A stretch of 64,000 bases of DNA from Saccharospirillum sp039982735 (GCF_039982735.1 NZ_JBDWXV010000023.1:124001-188000); one strand, 5' to 3'. Positions 44,330-53,247 are shown, counted from the first letter of the stretch. The notes: generated by a model not told the origin, from the sequence alone. A program made the numbers and translations.

Positions 44330-44788
44330 CTAATGTCGACCGGTGTGACCAAAACCTCCGGCTCCCCGATCGGTTTCCTCGAAGCTTTCAACCCACTGAA
44401 AATCAGCCTGTACGACCGGAACCAGCACCAGTTGGGCGATGCGTTCGCCAGGCTCAATGGTGAACTCGGTGTTGCCCCGGTTCCAGCACGACACCATCAG
44501 TTCACCCTGGTAGTCGCTGTCGATCAGGCCGACCAGATTGCCCAGCACGATGCCGTGCTTGTGGCCCAGGCCCGAGCGCGGCAGGATCATGGCGGCGTAG
44601 GCCGGGTCTTCCACATAGATGGCGAGCCCGGTACCGATCAGTTCGGTTTGGCCGGGCTTGAGCGTCAGTGCCTCATCCAGACAGGCGCGCAGGTCGAGCC
44701 CGGCCGAGCCTTCGGTGCCGTAGTGTGGCAATGGCAGGGTGTCGCCCAGACGGGCATCGAGTTTTCTGATCTTCAGCGGTTTCTTCAT
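44330..44788 (-). CDS. dut: dUTP diphosphatase
   Basis: 152 aa, trimeric dUTPase. All five motifs: GLDLRAC, PRSGLGHKHG, GLIDSDYQGEL, RIAQLVLVPV and the C-terminal RGAGGFGHTG. Hydrolyses dUTP to dUMP, limiting uracil in DNA. Lies between algC and coaBC in the conserved order. Confidence 0.97.
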   Translation of the reverse strand: MKKPLKIRKLDARLGDTLPLPHYGTEGSAGLDLRACLDEALTLKPGQTELIGTGLAIYVEDPAYAAMILPRSGLGHKHGIVLGNLVGLIDSDYQGELMVSCWNRGNTEFTIEPGERIAQLVLVPVVQADFQWVESFEETDRGAGGFGHTGRH

Positions 44789-44831
44789 GGAGAGTCGAGG
44801 TTCCGGTGTTTGGGTTTAGTGGTCAGGGGTG

Positions 44832-46043
44832 TCAGCTAATGGTCGCGATGATAAAGCGTGACACCGCGCTTTTCGAGGCAGGCCCGAAGGCTTCATGATG
44901 ATCGGCCCCGACCAGCAATATCTCGTTCTGGTCGCTGCCGAAAGCGATGTCGGTGCGGGACACGTCGTTGGCCACAACCCAGTCGACCTGTTTGCGGGCT
45001 AGCTTGGCCCGGGCGTAGGCTTCCACATCCTGAGTCTCTGCGGCGAAGGCGACCACACAGCCAGGCCGCTTGGCGTGGCTGGCCACCGTGGCGATGATGT
45101 CCGGGTTCTGGACCAGATGCAGCGTCAGCTGTTCTGAGCCCGGGGTCTTTTTCATTTTCTGGTTGGCCGTTTCCGCAGGTCGATAGTCGGCGACGGCAGC
45201 CGTACCGATAAACAGATCAACATCGCCCAGCTCACCGAGTGCGGCCTCGTACATCTGTTGGGCGCTGACAACATCAATGCGGCTGACCCGGTCAGGTGTC
45301 GGCAGGTGCACCGGCCCTGCAATCAGGGTGACCCGGGCACCGGCCTCGGCCGCCGCTTGCGCCAGGGCGAAGCCCATCTTGCCGCTGCTGTGATTGCTCA
45401 GGTAGCGTACCGGGTCCAGTGCTTCGCGGGTGGGACCGGCGGTAATCACCACCCGCTTGCCGGTCAGGCTGCCACGATGAAATAACCCGCCGGCGAGTTC
45501 GGCCAGATTATGGGGTTCGAGCATGCGACCCGGGCCGATATCGCCACAGGCCTGCTGACCGGCATCGGGCCCGAACCAGGCGAGCGTCGGGTACAACTGT
45601 TGCAACCGGGCGACATTGGCCTGGGTGGCGGCATTGAGCCACATCTTCTCGTTCATGGCCGGTGCCAGTGCACGCTGCGCCGTGGTTGCCAGCCAGAGGG
45701 TGCTGAGCAGGTCGTGGCCCGAGCCCGCCGCCAGGTGCGCAATGAAGTCGGCCGTGGTCGGCGCGATCAGCAACAAATCAGCCCAGCGTGCCAGTTCAAT
45801 ATGACCCATGCCCATTTCGGCGGCTTCATCGAGCAGGGAATGATGCACCGGGTGGCCGCTGAGCGCCTGCAACGTCAGCGGCGTTATGAATTCCCGGGCC
45901 GCATCGGTCATCACCACCCGCACCTCGGCCTCAGCCCGTACCAGCTCGCGCACCAGTTCAGCCGCCTTGTAGGCTGCTATGCCACCGGTAATGCCGACAA
46001 TGATGCGCTTGCCAGCCAGAGTCTCCAGGTTCGGGGTTTGCAT
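44832..46043 (-). CDS. coaBC: Bifunctional phosphopantothenoylcysteine decarboxylase/phosphopantothenate-cysteine ligase
   Basis: 403 aa. N-terminal CoaC flavoprotein (GKRIIVGITGGIAAYKAAEL, catalytic His in GHIELARWAD, PAMNEKMW, Cys in GQQACGDIGPGRM) and C-terminal CoaB (VITAGPTREALDPVRYLSNHSSGKMGFALA). Two consecutive steps of coenzyme A synthesis. Divergent from radC across 142 bp. Confidence 0.96.
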   Translation of the reverse strand: MQTPNLETLAGKRIIVGITGGIAAYKAAELVRELVRAEAEVRVVMTDAAREFITPLTLQALSGHPVHHSLLDEAAEMGMGHIELARWADLLLIAPTTADFIAHLAAGSGHDLLSTLWLATTAQRALAPAMNEKMWLNAATQANVARLQQLYPTLAWFGPDAGQQACGDIGPGRMLEPHNLAELAGGLFHRGSLTGKRVVITAGPTREALDPVRYLSNHSSGKMGFALAQAAAEAGARVTLIAGPVHLPTPDRVSRIDVVSAQQMYEAALGELGDVDLFIGTAAVADYRPAETANQKMKKTPGSEQLTLHLVQNPDIIATVASHAKRPGCVVAFAAETQDVEAYARAKLARKQVDWVVANDVSRTDIAFGSDQNEILLVGADHHEAFGPASKSAVSRFIIATIS

Positions 46044-46185
46044 GCTCGTGCTCTGCCACTCAAAATAGATGGCAAGAATACCATAAGGGATTGGTGTTCA
46101 TCACAGCGGGGCGGGTGACAACGCAGTTGGCACTGCCGCTTCGTGACCGGCAGACAAGGGTGTCTGCCCGAAAAAGGACGCAACC

Positions 46186-46860
46186 ATGTCAATCAAGGAC
46201 TGGCCGGCTTCAGACCGGCCACGGGAAAAACTGCTGCAACGCGGGGCCAGCGCCCTGACCGATGCCGAATTACTGGCCATTTTTCTGCGCACCGGCCTGC
46301 CCGGTGTCAGCGCGGTGGATCTGGCGCGCCAGCTGCTAACCGACTACGGCAGTCTGGGCACGCTACTGGCGGCCGACCAGGCCCGCTTTTGCCAGGGTAA
46401 GGGCCTGGGCTCGGCCAAGTTCGTGCAACTGCAGGCGGTGCTCGAAATGAGCCGGCGTTATTTGCTGGATGACCTGAAAGCCTCGCCCTCGCTCACCTCG
46501 CCTTCAGACACCCGCCAGTATCTGCTGGCACAGATGCGCGGCCTGCCCCACGAGGTGTTCGCCTGCATCTGGCTCGATAATCAGCACCGGGTGTTGCAGT
46601 ATGAGCCGCTGTTCACGGGCACCATCGACGGTGCGGCGGTCTACCCGCGTGAGGTGGTGCGCACCGCCCTGAAGCACAACGCCGCGGCGGTGATTCTGGC
46701 TCACAACCACCCGAGTGGTGTCGCCGAGCCCAGCCAGGCCGACCGGCAGATTACCGACCGGCTGGTGGAGTCGCTGCGAGCGATTGATGTGCGGGTGCTG
46801 GATCACATGGTGGTAGGTGCAGGTGTTGTGGTCAGCTTTGCCGAACGGGGCTGGATCTGA
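46186..46860 (+). CDS. radC: RadC/JAB-domain DNA repair protein
   Basis: 224 aa, full length. N-terminal UPF0758 motif (RPREKLLQRGASALTDAELLAIFLRTG) with a helix-hairpin-helix-like region, then the JAB metalloprotease motif HNHPSGVAEPSQAD with downstream VVGAGVVVSFAERG. Despite its name, function is unresolved. Conserved coaBC-radC-rpmB neighbourhood. Confidence 0.95.
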   Translation: MSIKDWPASDRPREKLLQRGASALTDAELLAIFLRTGLPGVSAVDLARQLLTDYGSLGTLLAADQARFCQGKGLGSAKFVQLQAVLEMSRRYLLDDLKASPSLTSPSDTRQYLLAQMRGLPHEVFACIWLDNQHRVLQYEPLFTGTIDGAAVYPREVVRTALKHNAAAVILAHNHPSGVAEPSQADRQITDRLVESLRAIDVRVLDHMVVGAGVVVSFAERGWI

Positions 46861-46893
46861 GGGCCTCATGTTGCGGGGGTTCAAAACCGTCTA

Positions 46894-47006
46894 GCGACGG
46901 GTAGTAGGGCTGCTTCTGCGAGGGTATCTGAGGCATGGATGCCGAAGTTAAGCCTACATGGAGGTATTTACGGCGCCCTCGCAGTAGTGGCCCTGCTGCC
47001 CGTCGC
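46894..47006 (-). repeat. 113-bp palindromic element, diverged copy
   Basis: Arms 46894-46923 and 46977-47006 match at 25 of 30 positions; core 46924-46976 shares CTGAGGCATGGATGCCGAAG with the 60660 copy and is in the same (reverse) orientation. Its arm sequence is quite different from the other copies yet remains self-complementary. Confidence 0.8.
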
Positions 47007-47091
47007 GGGTTCAGGGCGTTGCAGCCAATTTGAACTCGGGGACCTGGGAGGCGGCGATTACCTGTTTCGATCATTTATTCGCCGCTTTCTC

Positions 47092-47120
47092 TTGAGCTTG
47101 ATGGCGTGTTCTGGTATAAA
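47092..47120 (+). promoter_or_regulatory. Predicted sigma-70 promoter for rpmB-rpmG
   Basis: TTGAGC (47092-47097), 17-bp spacer, TATAAA (47115-47120); near-consensus and 135 bp before rpmB. Confidence 0.7.
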
Positions 47121-47255
47121 TCGCGCCTCATTTTATCCGGGCCCCGGATTAAAAGTGCGGATCGGGGGCTAGAAGCGGCCGAACCAATACATGTCGGGGG
47201 GTCGATCGGTTTATGTTGAACCTCGGTGGCACCGAAGAATCGGAGGCGATTAATA

Positions 47256-47492
47256 ATGTCCAGAGTTTGCCAAGTTACGGGAAAGCGTCCTGTAACCGGG
47301 AATAATGTTTCCCACTCACATGTCAAAACCAAGCGTCGGTTCCTGCCGAACCTGCACACTCACCGTTTTTGGGTTGAGGGTGAAAAGCGTTTTGTCAAAC
47401 TGCGTGTCTCATCAAAGGGCATGCGCATCATCGACAAGAAGGGTATCGAGGCCGTACTGGCTGACGTTCGTGCCCGTGGCGACAAGATTTAA
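47256..47492 (+). CDS. rpmB: 50S ribosomal protein L28
   Basis: 78 aa, standard length. MSRVCQVTGKRPVTGNNVSHSH and TKRRFLPNLHTHRFWVE are diagnostic. GGAGG lies 10 nt before the ATG. Cotranscribed with rpmG (11-bp gap). The first Cys of the zinc-ribbon form is replaced in the usual non-zinc way (only one Cys, C5). Confidence 0.98.
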   Translation: MSRVCQVTGKRPVTGNNVSHSHVKTKRRFLPNLHTHRFWVEGEKRFVKLRVSSKGMRIIDKKGIEAVLADVRARGDKI

Positions 47493-47503
47493 GGAGCCGA
47501 ACC

Positions 47504-47659
47504 ATGCGTGACAAGATCAAGTTGGTATCCAGCGCTGGCACTGGCTACTTCTACACCACAGACAAGAACAAGCGTAATACACCCGACAAACTGGAATTCA
47601 AAAAGTTTGATCCGGTGGTTCGCAAGCACGTCATGTTCAAAGAAGCCAAGATCAAGTAA
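47504..47659 (+). CDS. rpmG: 50S ribosomal protein L33
   Basis: 51 aa, standard length. MRDKIKLVSSAGTGYFYTT and FDPVVRKHVMFKEAKIK are diagnostic. No cysteines, i.e. the zinc-independent form. AAGGAG precedes the ATG. Ends before a strong terminator at 47683. Confidence 0.98.
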   Translation: MRDKIKLVSSAGTGYFYTTDKNKRNTPDKLEFKKFDPVVRKHVMFKEAKIK

Positions 47660-47682
47660 GACTAGACTGGCGAGATTGAACG

Positions 47683-47712
47683 AAAAAAGCCCGGCACTGG
47701 CCGGGCTTTTTT
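47683..47712. terminator. Bidirectional Rho-independent terminator between rpmG and the ClpP paralogue
   Basis: A-run, GCCCGG-cactgg-CCGGGC stem and T-run on both strands; serves convergent genes. Confidence 0.92.
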
Positions 47713-47729
47713 GTGGCTACAAGACAGTG

Positions 47730-48296
47730 TCAGCTAATTTCTTTCGACGAGCGAACGACCTGGCTGACAATACCGTACTCAATGGCTTCAGACGTGGTCA
47801 GCCAGCGATCGCGTTCGATGTCGGAGCGCACGCGTTCAATGGGTTGGCCGGTAGCGTTGGCGATGATTTGCGCCAGACGCTCGCGCATGCGGATGATCTG
47901 TTCGGCCTGAATCGCGATGTCGCTGGCCTGGCCACCCACGCCGCCTGACGGCTGATGAATCAGAAAGCGGGTGTTGGGCAGGCAGTAGCGGTCTTCTTTA
48001 TCGGCTGCCAGAAAGATGTGGGTGCCAGCGCTGGCGACATAGCCGGTGCCGATCACTTTGACCCGGGCATCGACGTACTGAATCATGTCGTGAATGGTGT
48101 CGCCGGCTTCAACATGGCCACCCTGGCTGTTGATGAACAAGTGGATGTCCTCGTCTGACTCATCGGCCATGGCCAGAAGCTGACCAATAATGCGCTTGGC
48201 CATGGACTGGTTGATCTCTTCGCAAATAACCAGCTTGCGGGATTTGATCAATCGGTCAGCGACCGGGTCGAAACTGCGTTCTTCATCTTTTTTCAT
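47730..48296 (-). CDS. ClpP-family protease paralogue (standalone)
   Basis: 188 aa. Catalytic triad predicted as S89 (GYVASAGTHIF), H114 (RFLIHQPSGG) and D163 (ERDRWLTTSEAIEYGIV), with exactly the S-H (25) and H-D (49) spacing of E. coli ClpP. Unlike housekeeping ClpP it lacks the N-terminal propeptide and is not next to clpX, tig or lon; it resembles the second ClpP of pseudomonads (ClpP2-type). Could work with a Clp ATPase or alone as a self-compartmentalised peptidase. AGGAG lies before the ATG. Confidence 0.88.
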   Translation of the reverse strand: MKKDEERSFDPVADRLIKSRKLVICEEINQSMAKRIIGQLLAMADESDEDIHLFINSQGGHVEAGDTIHDMIQYVDARVKVIGTGYVASAGTHIFLAADKEDRYCLPNTRFLIHQPSGGVGGQASDIAIQAEQIIRMRERLAQIIANATGQPIERVRSDIERDRWLTTSEAIEYGIVSQVVRSSKEIS

Positions 48297-48589
48297 GGTG
48301 TTCTCCTAAAAGGTGTGTCCGTATTGCACGGCCTGTCCGGGTCATCAAAAAGCATCGGGTAGCGCTGAATTCGAATTCTAACCCCGGTCGATACTCAGTT
48401 TTATTCACATTTGGCCACTCAGCGGAGCTGCCCGGGCAACGTCGGCATTCTGGCCGGTTGTCAAACCCTAATGCCTTGATTTTAATAGCGTTTAAGGCGT
48501 TGATTCATTTTTCACCCTGAGCCGAAAGTGGCCACTGGCCGGGGCTTGGCGGCGTCTGCCCAAGGCTTGTCCAGAGACTTATCCACAGA
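48297..48589. other. Intergenic region with a DnaA-box-like inverted pair
   Basis: 293 bp upstream of the ClpP paralogue. TTATCCACA at 48579-48587 is a perfect DnaA box, and TTATGTGGA follows at 48590-48598, overlapping the yheS stop. The pair forms TCCACA/TGTGGA. Otherwise nothing recognised. Confidence 0.45.
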
Positions 48590-50491
48590 TTATGTGGACA
48601 GTTCAGCCGCTTCAATCTGCTCCGACAGGGTTAACCATTGCTGTTCCAGGTCATCGACCTTCTGGCGGCCATCGGCCTGTGCCTGAAGGGTTTTCTGCAA
48701 GGTGGCTTTCTGTTCTTCCTGATACAAGGTGGTGTCGGCGAGCCGGGCTTCAAGCTCTGCCAGGTTGGCCTGAGCGGTTTCGAGATCGCCTTCGACCTTC
48801 TTCAGCTGTCGCAGCAGCGGTTTCAGGCGTTCTCGCTCGGCCGCTTTTTGCTGACGCAGGACCTTTTTATCGGCCGCTGATGATTCCTTGTCGCTGGCCG
48901 TTGAATGCCCCTGAAGTTTATCGGGTTGTTTCAGCAGGGTCTGGAAGTAGTCCTCAAGATCACCACTGTACTCCGTAACCCGGCCACCGTTGACCCACCA
49001 GAACGTATCGGCCGTGTTGTTCAGCAAATAGCGGTCGTGCGATACCAGCACCACGGCACCATCGTATTGCTGGAGTGCAAAGTTCAGCGAATCTCGCACT
49101 TCCAGATCGAGGTGGTTGGTCGGTTCGTCGAGCAACAGTACGTTCGGTTTTTGCCAGGCGATCAGTGCCAGGGCAACCCGGGCTTTTTCACCGCCGGAAA
49201 ACTGGCCGACCGGTTCATCGGCGCGCTCGCCGGCGAAACCAAAGCGGCCGATAAAATTGCGGAAGGTCTGCTCGCGCACCGTCGGATCGAGCCGGCGCAA
49301 ATGCTCCATGGGGCTGGCCTGGCTGTCGAGGGACTCCAACTGATGCTGGGCAAAATAACCAATGCGCAAATGCTGGCCGCGCACCATCTCGCCGCTCTGT
49401 GGCTGCAAGGTGCCCGCAAGCGCCTTGACCAGCGTAGACTTGCCGGCGCCGTTCAACCCAAGCAGACCGACCCGCATGCCCGGGTGCAGGGTCAGTTCAA
49501 CCTGGCTGATGACGGTGCGGTCGCTATAACCGAGGCTGACTTCACTGAGGCTGAGCAGCGGGTCGGAGACTTTGTCGTAGCAGGGAATGGACAGGTCGTA
49601 CCCATTGTCGACATGTGCCGGCGCCGTGAGTGTCATTTTTTCCAGCATTTTTACCCGGCTCTGCGCCTGCTTGGCCTTGGTAGCCTTGGCTTTGAACCGG
49701 TCGACAAAGGATTGAATTTCTGCAACCCGTGCCTGCTGTTTCTCATACTGCGCCTGTTGTAACCGCAGACGTTCACTGCGCTGGTGTTCGAACTGACTGT
49801 AGTTGCCGCGATAGAGTGTCAGTTGCTGTTGTTCAAGGCTGAGCACCTGGGTAGCCACACCGTCCATGAAGTCGCGGTCGTGGGAAATCAGCAGCAGCGT
49901 TCCCGGGTAGCGTTGTAGCCAGCGTTCGAGCCAGTAACAGGTGTGCAGGTCGAGGTGGTTGGTGGGCTCGTCGAGCAGTAATAGATCGGCCGGTGACATT
50001 AGTGCCCGGGCAAGGTTCAGCCGAACTCGCCAGCCGCCCGAGAAATCGGAGACAGGCCTGGAGAAGTCGGTGACGACAAAGCCCAGCCCCATCAGCAATT
50101 GTTCGGCTTGCGATTGTTTTTCGAAGGCCTTATAGGTATCGAGCGCGCCGAGAGCATGGGCAACTCGGTCGTCATCGCCGGCGAGCTGGGCAGCTGCCAG
50201 TTCTGCTTCCAGTTCACGCAGGTGGCCATCACCGTCCAATACAAAATCGAGTGCCTGACGGTCGACGGCATCGACTTCCTGAGCCATGTGGGCGACGCGC
50301 CAGTTGGCGGGTACCCGGGCGGTGCCGCCATCGAGGCTCTGGTCGCCCTGAAGCACCTGGAACAAGGTGGACTTACCGCTGCCATTGGCACCGATCACGG
50401 CAATGCGTTCGCCGGGGTACAGGGTGGCGGAGGCGTTTTCCAGCAACGGCTTGCCACCGCGCTGCAGTTGGACATTGGATAAGGTAATCAT
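48590..50491 (-). CDS. yheS: ABC-F family ATPase, YheS-like
   Basis: 633 aa. Two ABC domains without membrane segments: Walker A GANGSGKST (~34-42) and GLNGAGKST, signatures FSGGWRVRLNLARAL and FSGGEKARVALALI, Walker B LLLDEPTNHLDL twice. Long linker between domains (SERLRLQQAQYEKQQAR) and a C-terminal coiled coil (Glu/Lys/Gln rich). ABC-F proteins act on stalled ribosomes rather than in transport. Synteny with TIGR02444 and algP matches Pseudomonas. Confidence 0.93.
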   Translation of the reverse strand: MITLSNVQLQRGGKPLLENASATLYPGERIAVIGANGSGKSTLFQVLQGDQSLDGGTARVPANWRVAHMAQEVDAVDRQALDFVLDGDGHLRELEAELAAAQLAGDDDRVAHALGALDTYKAFEKQSQAEQLLMGLGFVVTDFSRPVSDFSGGWRVRLNLARALMSPADLLLLDEPTNHLDLHTCYWLERWLQRYPGTLLLISHDRDFMDGVATQVLSLEQQQLTLYRGNYSQFEHQRSERLRLQQAQYEKQQARVAEIQSFVDRFKAKATKAKQAQSRVKMLEKMTLTAPAHVDNGYDLSIPCYDKVSDPLLSLSEVSLGYSDRTVISQVELTLHPGMRVGLLGLNGAGKSTLVKALAGTLQPQSGEMVRGQHLRIGYFAQHQLESLDSQASPMEHLRRLDPTVREQTFRNFIGRFGFAGERADEPVGQFSGGEKARVALALIAWQKPNVLLLDEPTNHLDLEVRDSLNFALQQYDGAVVLVSHDRYLLNNTADTFWWVNGGRVTEYSGDLEDYFQTLLKQPDKLQGHSTASDKESSAADKKVLRQQKAAERERLKPLLRQLKKVEGDLETAQANLAELEARLADTTLYQEEQKATLQKTLQAQADGRQKVDDLEQQWLTLSEQIEAAELST

Positions 50492-50560
50492 GGCGCGCAG
50501 TTTACCAATGCGCTGTGATACTGTCTCTGATTACCGCTGCCGTTCCAGATATTCAGCATC

Positions 50561-51037
50561 ATGAATCAAACACCCGACAACACCAAGTCCGACAACGATC
50601 GATCGGCCGACCTCTGGTCCTTCGCATTACGCTGTTATGCCATTGAACAGGACCATTTGCTGTCGCTGCAACAGAATGCCCGCTTGCACATCAACGATGC
50701 TCTGGTGGCTGCTTACGCCGTTACCAACCAGTTGGCGTTAGACGCAAGCTGCTGGCAAGCCGTACAGGAAGGTCGTCCGCGACAGGTATTGCATCGGGTG
50801 CGTCGATATCGACTGGCTATGGAGCGGTCTGACCCGAAACGGGCCCGATTGCTGGAATGGGAGCTGACACTGGAGCGATGGGATCTGTCGCTGCTGGCAA
50901 GGTGCCTGGGTGGTGAGCAGTCAGATCTAACTGATTATCGACGTATCGTCACTCGGTTGAGTGAGCGCTGTGATTTGTCCGTCGATGCTGTGGAAGCGTT
51001 GTTGGGCAGATTACAGTTTAGTGGGCAGAGGGTTTAA
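50561..51037 (+). CDS. TIGR02444 family protein
   Basis: 158 aa. Short acidic start, then ADLWSFALRCYAIEQDHLLSLQQNARLHINDALVAAYAV, typical of this family of unknown function (an all-helical small protein). Divergent from yheS, convergent with algP, as in pseudomonads. No catalytic motif. Confidence 0.83.
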   Translation: MNQTPDNTKSDNDRSADLWSFALRCYAIEQDHLLSLQQNARLHINDALVAAYAVTNQLALDASCWQAVQEGRPRQVLHRVRRYRLAMERSDPKRARLLEWELTLERWDLSLLARCLGGEQSDLTDYRRIVTRLSERCDLSVDAVEALLGRLQFSGQRV

Positions 51038-51060
51038 CCAGGCCTGGCATGCTGGATGAC

Positions 51061-51101
51061 CGGACACAGAGTGGACAGCAAAAGTGCCCTCTCTGTGTCC
51101 G
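51061..51101. terminator. Inverted repeat between TIGR02444 gene and algP
   Basis: Perfect 11-bp arms CGGACACAGAG / CTCTGTGTCCG, 19-nt loop, between convergent genes. Confidence 0.55.
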
Positions 51102-51109
51102 ACTTTGCA

Positions 51110-52252
51110 TCAGGCGTCTTTTTTCGGATCGAACAGGCTACGACCTTCATCAGACGGCACAGTGTTCACCAGCGGCTGCTTGGGTGCTGCCGGTTTTTCC
51201 GGTGCGTTGTTGGCCGGGCTGCTTACGGCCGGTGCACTGGGCGCGGACGGCGCGGCTGAGGGTGCCGCTTGCGGTGCTGCCGGTGCGTTGGGTGCAGGCG
51301 CTTTAGCCGGGGCTGGTTTTTTTGCAGCTGCTTTTTTCGCCGGGGCTTTCTTGGCGGCCGCTGGCTTCTTGGTAGCGGCCTTCTTGGCTGTGGCTTTTTT
51401 CGGTGCCGCTTTCTTTGCGGTCACTTTCGGGGAAGCGGCCTTTTTGGCGGCGGCTTTCTTGGGTGCTGCTTTCTTCGCCGGAGCTTTCTTGGCTACGGTT
51501 TTCTTGGCAGCGGCTTTCTTCGGTGCGGCCTTTTTAGGAGCGGCTTTGCGAGTGGTTGCCTTTTTGGCGGCGGCTTTCTTCACCGCTGTCTTTTTGGGAG
51601 CTGCACCGGCCGCTGCTTTCTTGGCAGTCGTTTTCTTAGCCGCCGCTTTCTTGGGTTTGGCTTTGGCTTTTTTGGCCTTGGCTTTGGCGGCTTTGGCAGC
51701 CTTGACGGCGGCTTTCTTGGCAGCGATGGCCGCTTTCTTTTCTTCTGCCTTGCGGACTTTATCCAGCGCTTTGTTCAAAGCATCAGCCGCTTTTTTCTCA
51801 TTGGCGGCTGCAACGTAGGCATCCTTGGCGGCGTCGAATTCCTGTTTCAGGTCGTCAGCGGCTGATTTGGCAGCCTGGTAGGTTGCCTTGGTCTTGGCCA
51901 ACTGGCTTTTCGCTGCCTGGGTAGCGCTGCTTTTGGCGCGCAGAGCCGCTGCCTGCTGTTTGGCCTGGGCGGTGGCAACTTTCTTGCGCGCGGCATCGAA
52001 TTTTTTCTTGAGCTGGTCACGGGTTTTGGCGCTGTCTGCGACCGTTTTGTCGCGCATCTTTTCGAGTTCAATCTGGAGTTTGCCGATCTCTGTCTTCAGG
52101 ACATCAACCGGTGAGGTCATTGCGGCAGACGAGGCCGTGCGTTTTGCAGCGGTTTTGCGCGTCGCCGGAGTTTTACGCGCGGGTGTTTTGCGTGCGGCAG
52201 TTTTTTTGGCGGTGCGTGTCTTTGGTGTCGCTTTTTTCTTGGCGGCGGCCAT
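51110..52252 (-). CDS. algP: Histone H1-like lysine/alanine-rich protein AlgP
   Basis: 380 aa, low complexity. Basic N-terminus (MAAAKKKATPKTRTAKKTA), a charged coiled-coil middle (~50-185; LKTEIGKLQIELEKMRDKTV), and a long C-terminal domain of KKAA/KPAA-type repeats ending in Pro/Ala-rich sequence. P. aeruginosa AlgP has the same design and modulates alginate gene expression; it is a DNA-compacting histone-like protein by inference. Promoter candidate at 52378-52405. Short repeats make length variation likely. Confidence 0.87.
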   Translation of the reverse strand: MAAAKKKATPKTRTAKKTAARKTPARKTPATRKTAAKRTASSAAMTSPVDVLKTEIGKLQIELEKMRDKTVADSAKTRDQLKKKFDAARKKVATAQAKQQAAALRAKSSATQAAKSQLAKTKATYQAAKSAADDLKQEFDAAKDAYVAAANEKKAADALNKALDKVRKAEEKKAAIAAKKAAVKAAKAAKAKAKKAKAKPKKAAAKKTTAKKAAAGAAPKKTAVKKAAAKKATTRKAAPKKAAPKKAAAKKTVAKKAPAKKAAPKKAAAKKAASPKVTAKKAAPKKATAKKAATKKPAAAKKAPAKKAAAKKPAPAKAPAPNAPAAPQAAPSAAPSAPSAPAVSSPANNAPEKPAAPKQPLVNTVPSDEGRSLFDPKKDA

Positions 52253-52377
52253 GAGTCTATCCCCTCAGTTGTTCTCAGTGTTCCCGATTTCTGGCAGAAA
52301 CGAGGTCGGTATTAATAACCGACAATTCGCTTCAATGTTGACTGGAAACGAACACCTGAAACAGGCGCGCATCCGTC

Positions 52378-52405
52378 ATTATTTTCTGCACTGTACTATT
52401 GTCAG
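52378..52405 (-). promoter_or_regulatory. Predicted algP promoter
   Basis: On the minus strand: CTGACA (52405-52400), 16-bp spacer, AATAAT (52383-52378), in an AT-rich 287-bp intergenic region. Confidence 0.5.
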
Positions 52406-52539
52406 CCACGATTGAAAATTCAAGCGTTGAAGTCATTAAATATCGGGTTTTCGCGAAAAAAACACGATAAAAAGGAAGATAACGAAGGATTCGGGGTTTA
52501 ACCGGCTGCTTGCAGGCAACGATTGGGTGACAAACCGGA

Positions 52540-53247
52540 TTAGCTGTCGATCCAGTCGATCAAGGCCTGCCAGTCGAGCAAGTCATTATTCTGGGCGTTA
52601 TCCAGGTCGAAAAGGCCCAGGCCGTACTCGGATGCGCGCACATAAAATTGGGTGTCGCGGAAGGTGGTGATGAAGGGTATTTTGAGGCTGCGCAGAAACA
52701 GTTCCAGCTTCGAATACACCAGGGTGTTCTTGCGCGCCCGGTTGGCGACCACGGCAACCCGCTTGGGCGAGGTTCGGAAGACCGGACACAGCAACAGGTC
52801 TTTGATGAACAGAGTCGTCGCCCGAATGTCGATGGGTGAAGGTGTGACCGGAATAATTATGATGTCGCATTCACGCACCAGTTCATTGAGCAGTGAGCCG
52901 GTCAGGCCTGAGGGGGTATCGATGATGACCTTGGAGGTATCCGGCGGGATGTTGCGCAAGTGAAATGAGCGTGTGACCTGGGCGTTGGCGTTGCGGTAGG
53001 CCGCGACACCGTGAATGCGGGCTCGGTCGGGCTGGCGCGACTGCAGCCATTGCGTAGCGGAGCCTTGTGGGTCGTAATCGATCAGCACGGCGGTTTCATT
53101 GCGGTTGGCAAAAAGGCTCGACAGATTGGTCGCAATAGTGGTTTTGCCACTGCCGCCTTTGGCATTGGCGATTAACAGGCGAGTTGGCTGAGGGGCTGAA
53201 ATAACCCGCGCTGTATTTTTGTTTTCATCCGAGGGATAAAACGACAT
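52540..53247 (-). CDS. Orphan ParA/MinD-family ATPase
   Basis: 235 aa. Deviant Walker A NAKGGSGKTTIATNLSSLF, switch segment VLIDYDPQGSATQWL, and Walker B-like VIIDTPSGL. No parB, centromere-like repeats, chemotaxis or flagellar genes adjoin it, so its cargo (protein clusters, carboxysome-like bodies or similar) is unknown. It lies between algP and a WD40 lipoprotein on the same strand. N-terminal ~20 residues are poorly conserved-looking (DENKNTARVISAPQPTR). Confidence 0.88.
   Translation of the reverse strand: MSFYPSDENKNTARVISAPQPTRLLIANAKGGSGKTTIATNLSSLFANRNETAVLIDYDPQGSATQWLQSRQPDRARIHGVAAYRNANAQVTRSFHLRNIPPDTSKVIIDTPSGLTGSLLNELVRECDIIIIPVTPSPIDIRATTLFIKDLLLCPVFRTSPKRVAVVANRARKNTLVYSKLELFLRSLKIPFITTFRDTQFYVRASEYGLGLFDLDNAQNNDLLDWQALIDWIDS

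Larger units (their letters stand above)
46861..47255. other. Intergenic region between radC and rpmB: palindromic element plus rpmB promoter
   Basis: 395 bp without a gene. Holds copy 4 of the 113-bp element (46894-47006), then the sigma-70-like promoter at 47092-47120 and a ~135-bp leader before rpmB. Confidence 0.7.

Noticed and set aside
51084..51818. Ala/Phe-rich plus-strand frames within algP
   Set aside because: Reverse complement of Lys/Ala repeats gives Phe/Ala runs; AlgP on the minus strand is the known gene at this synteny.
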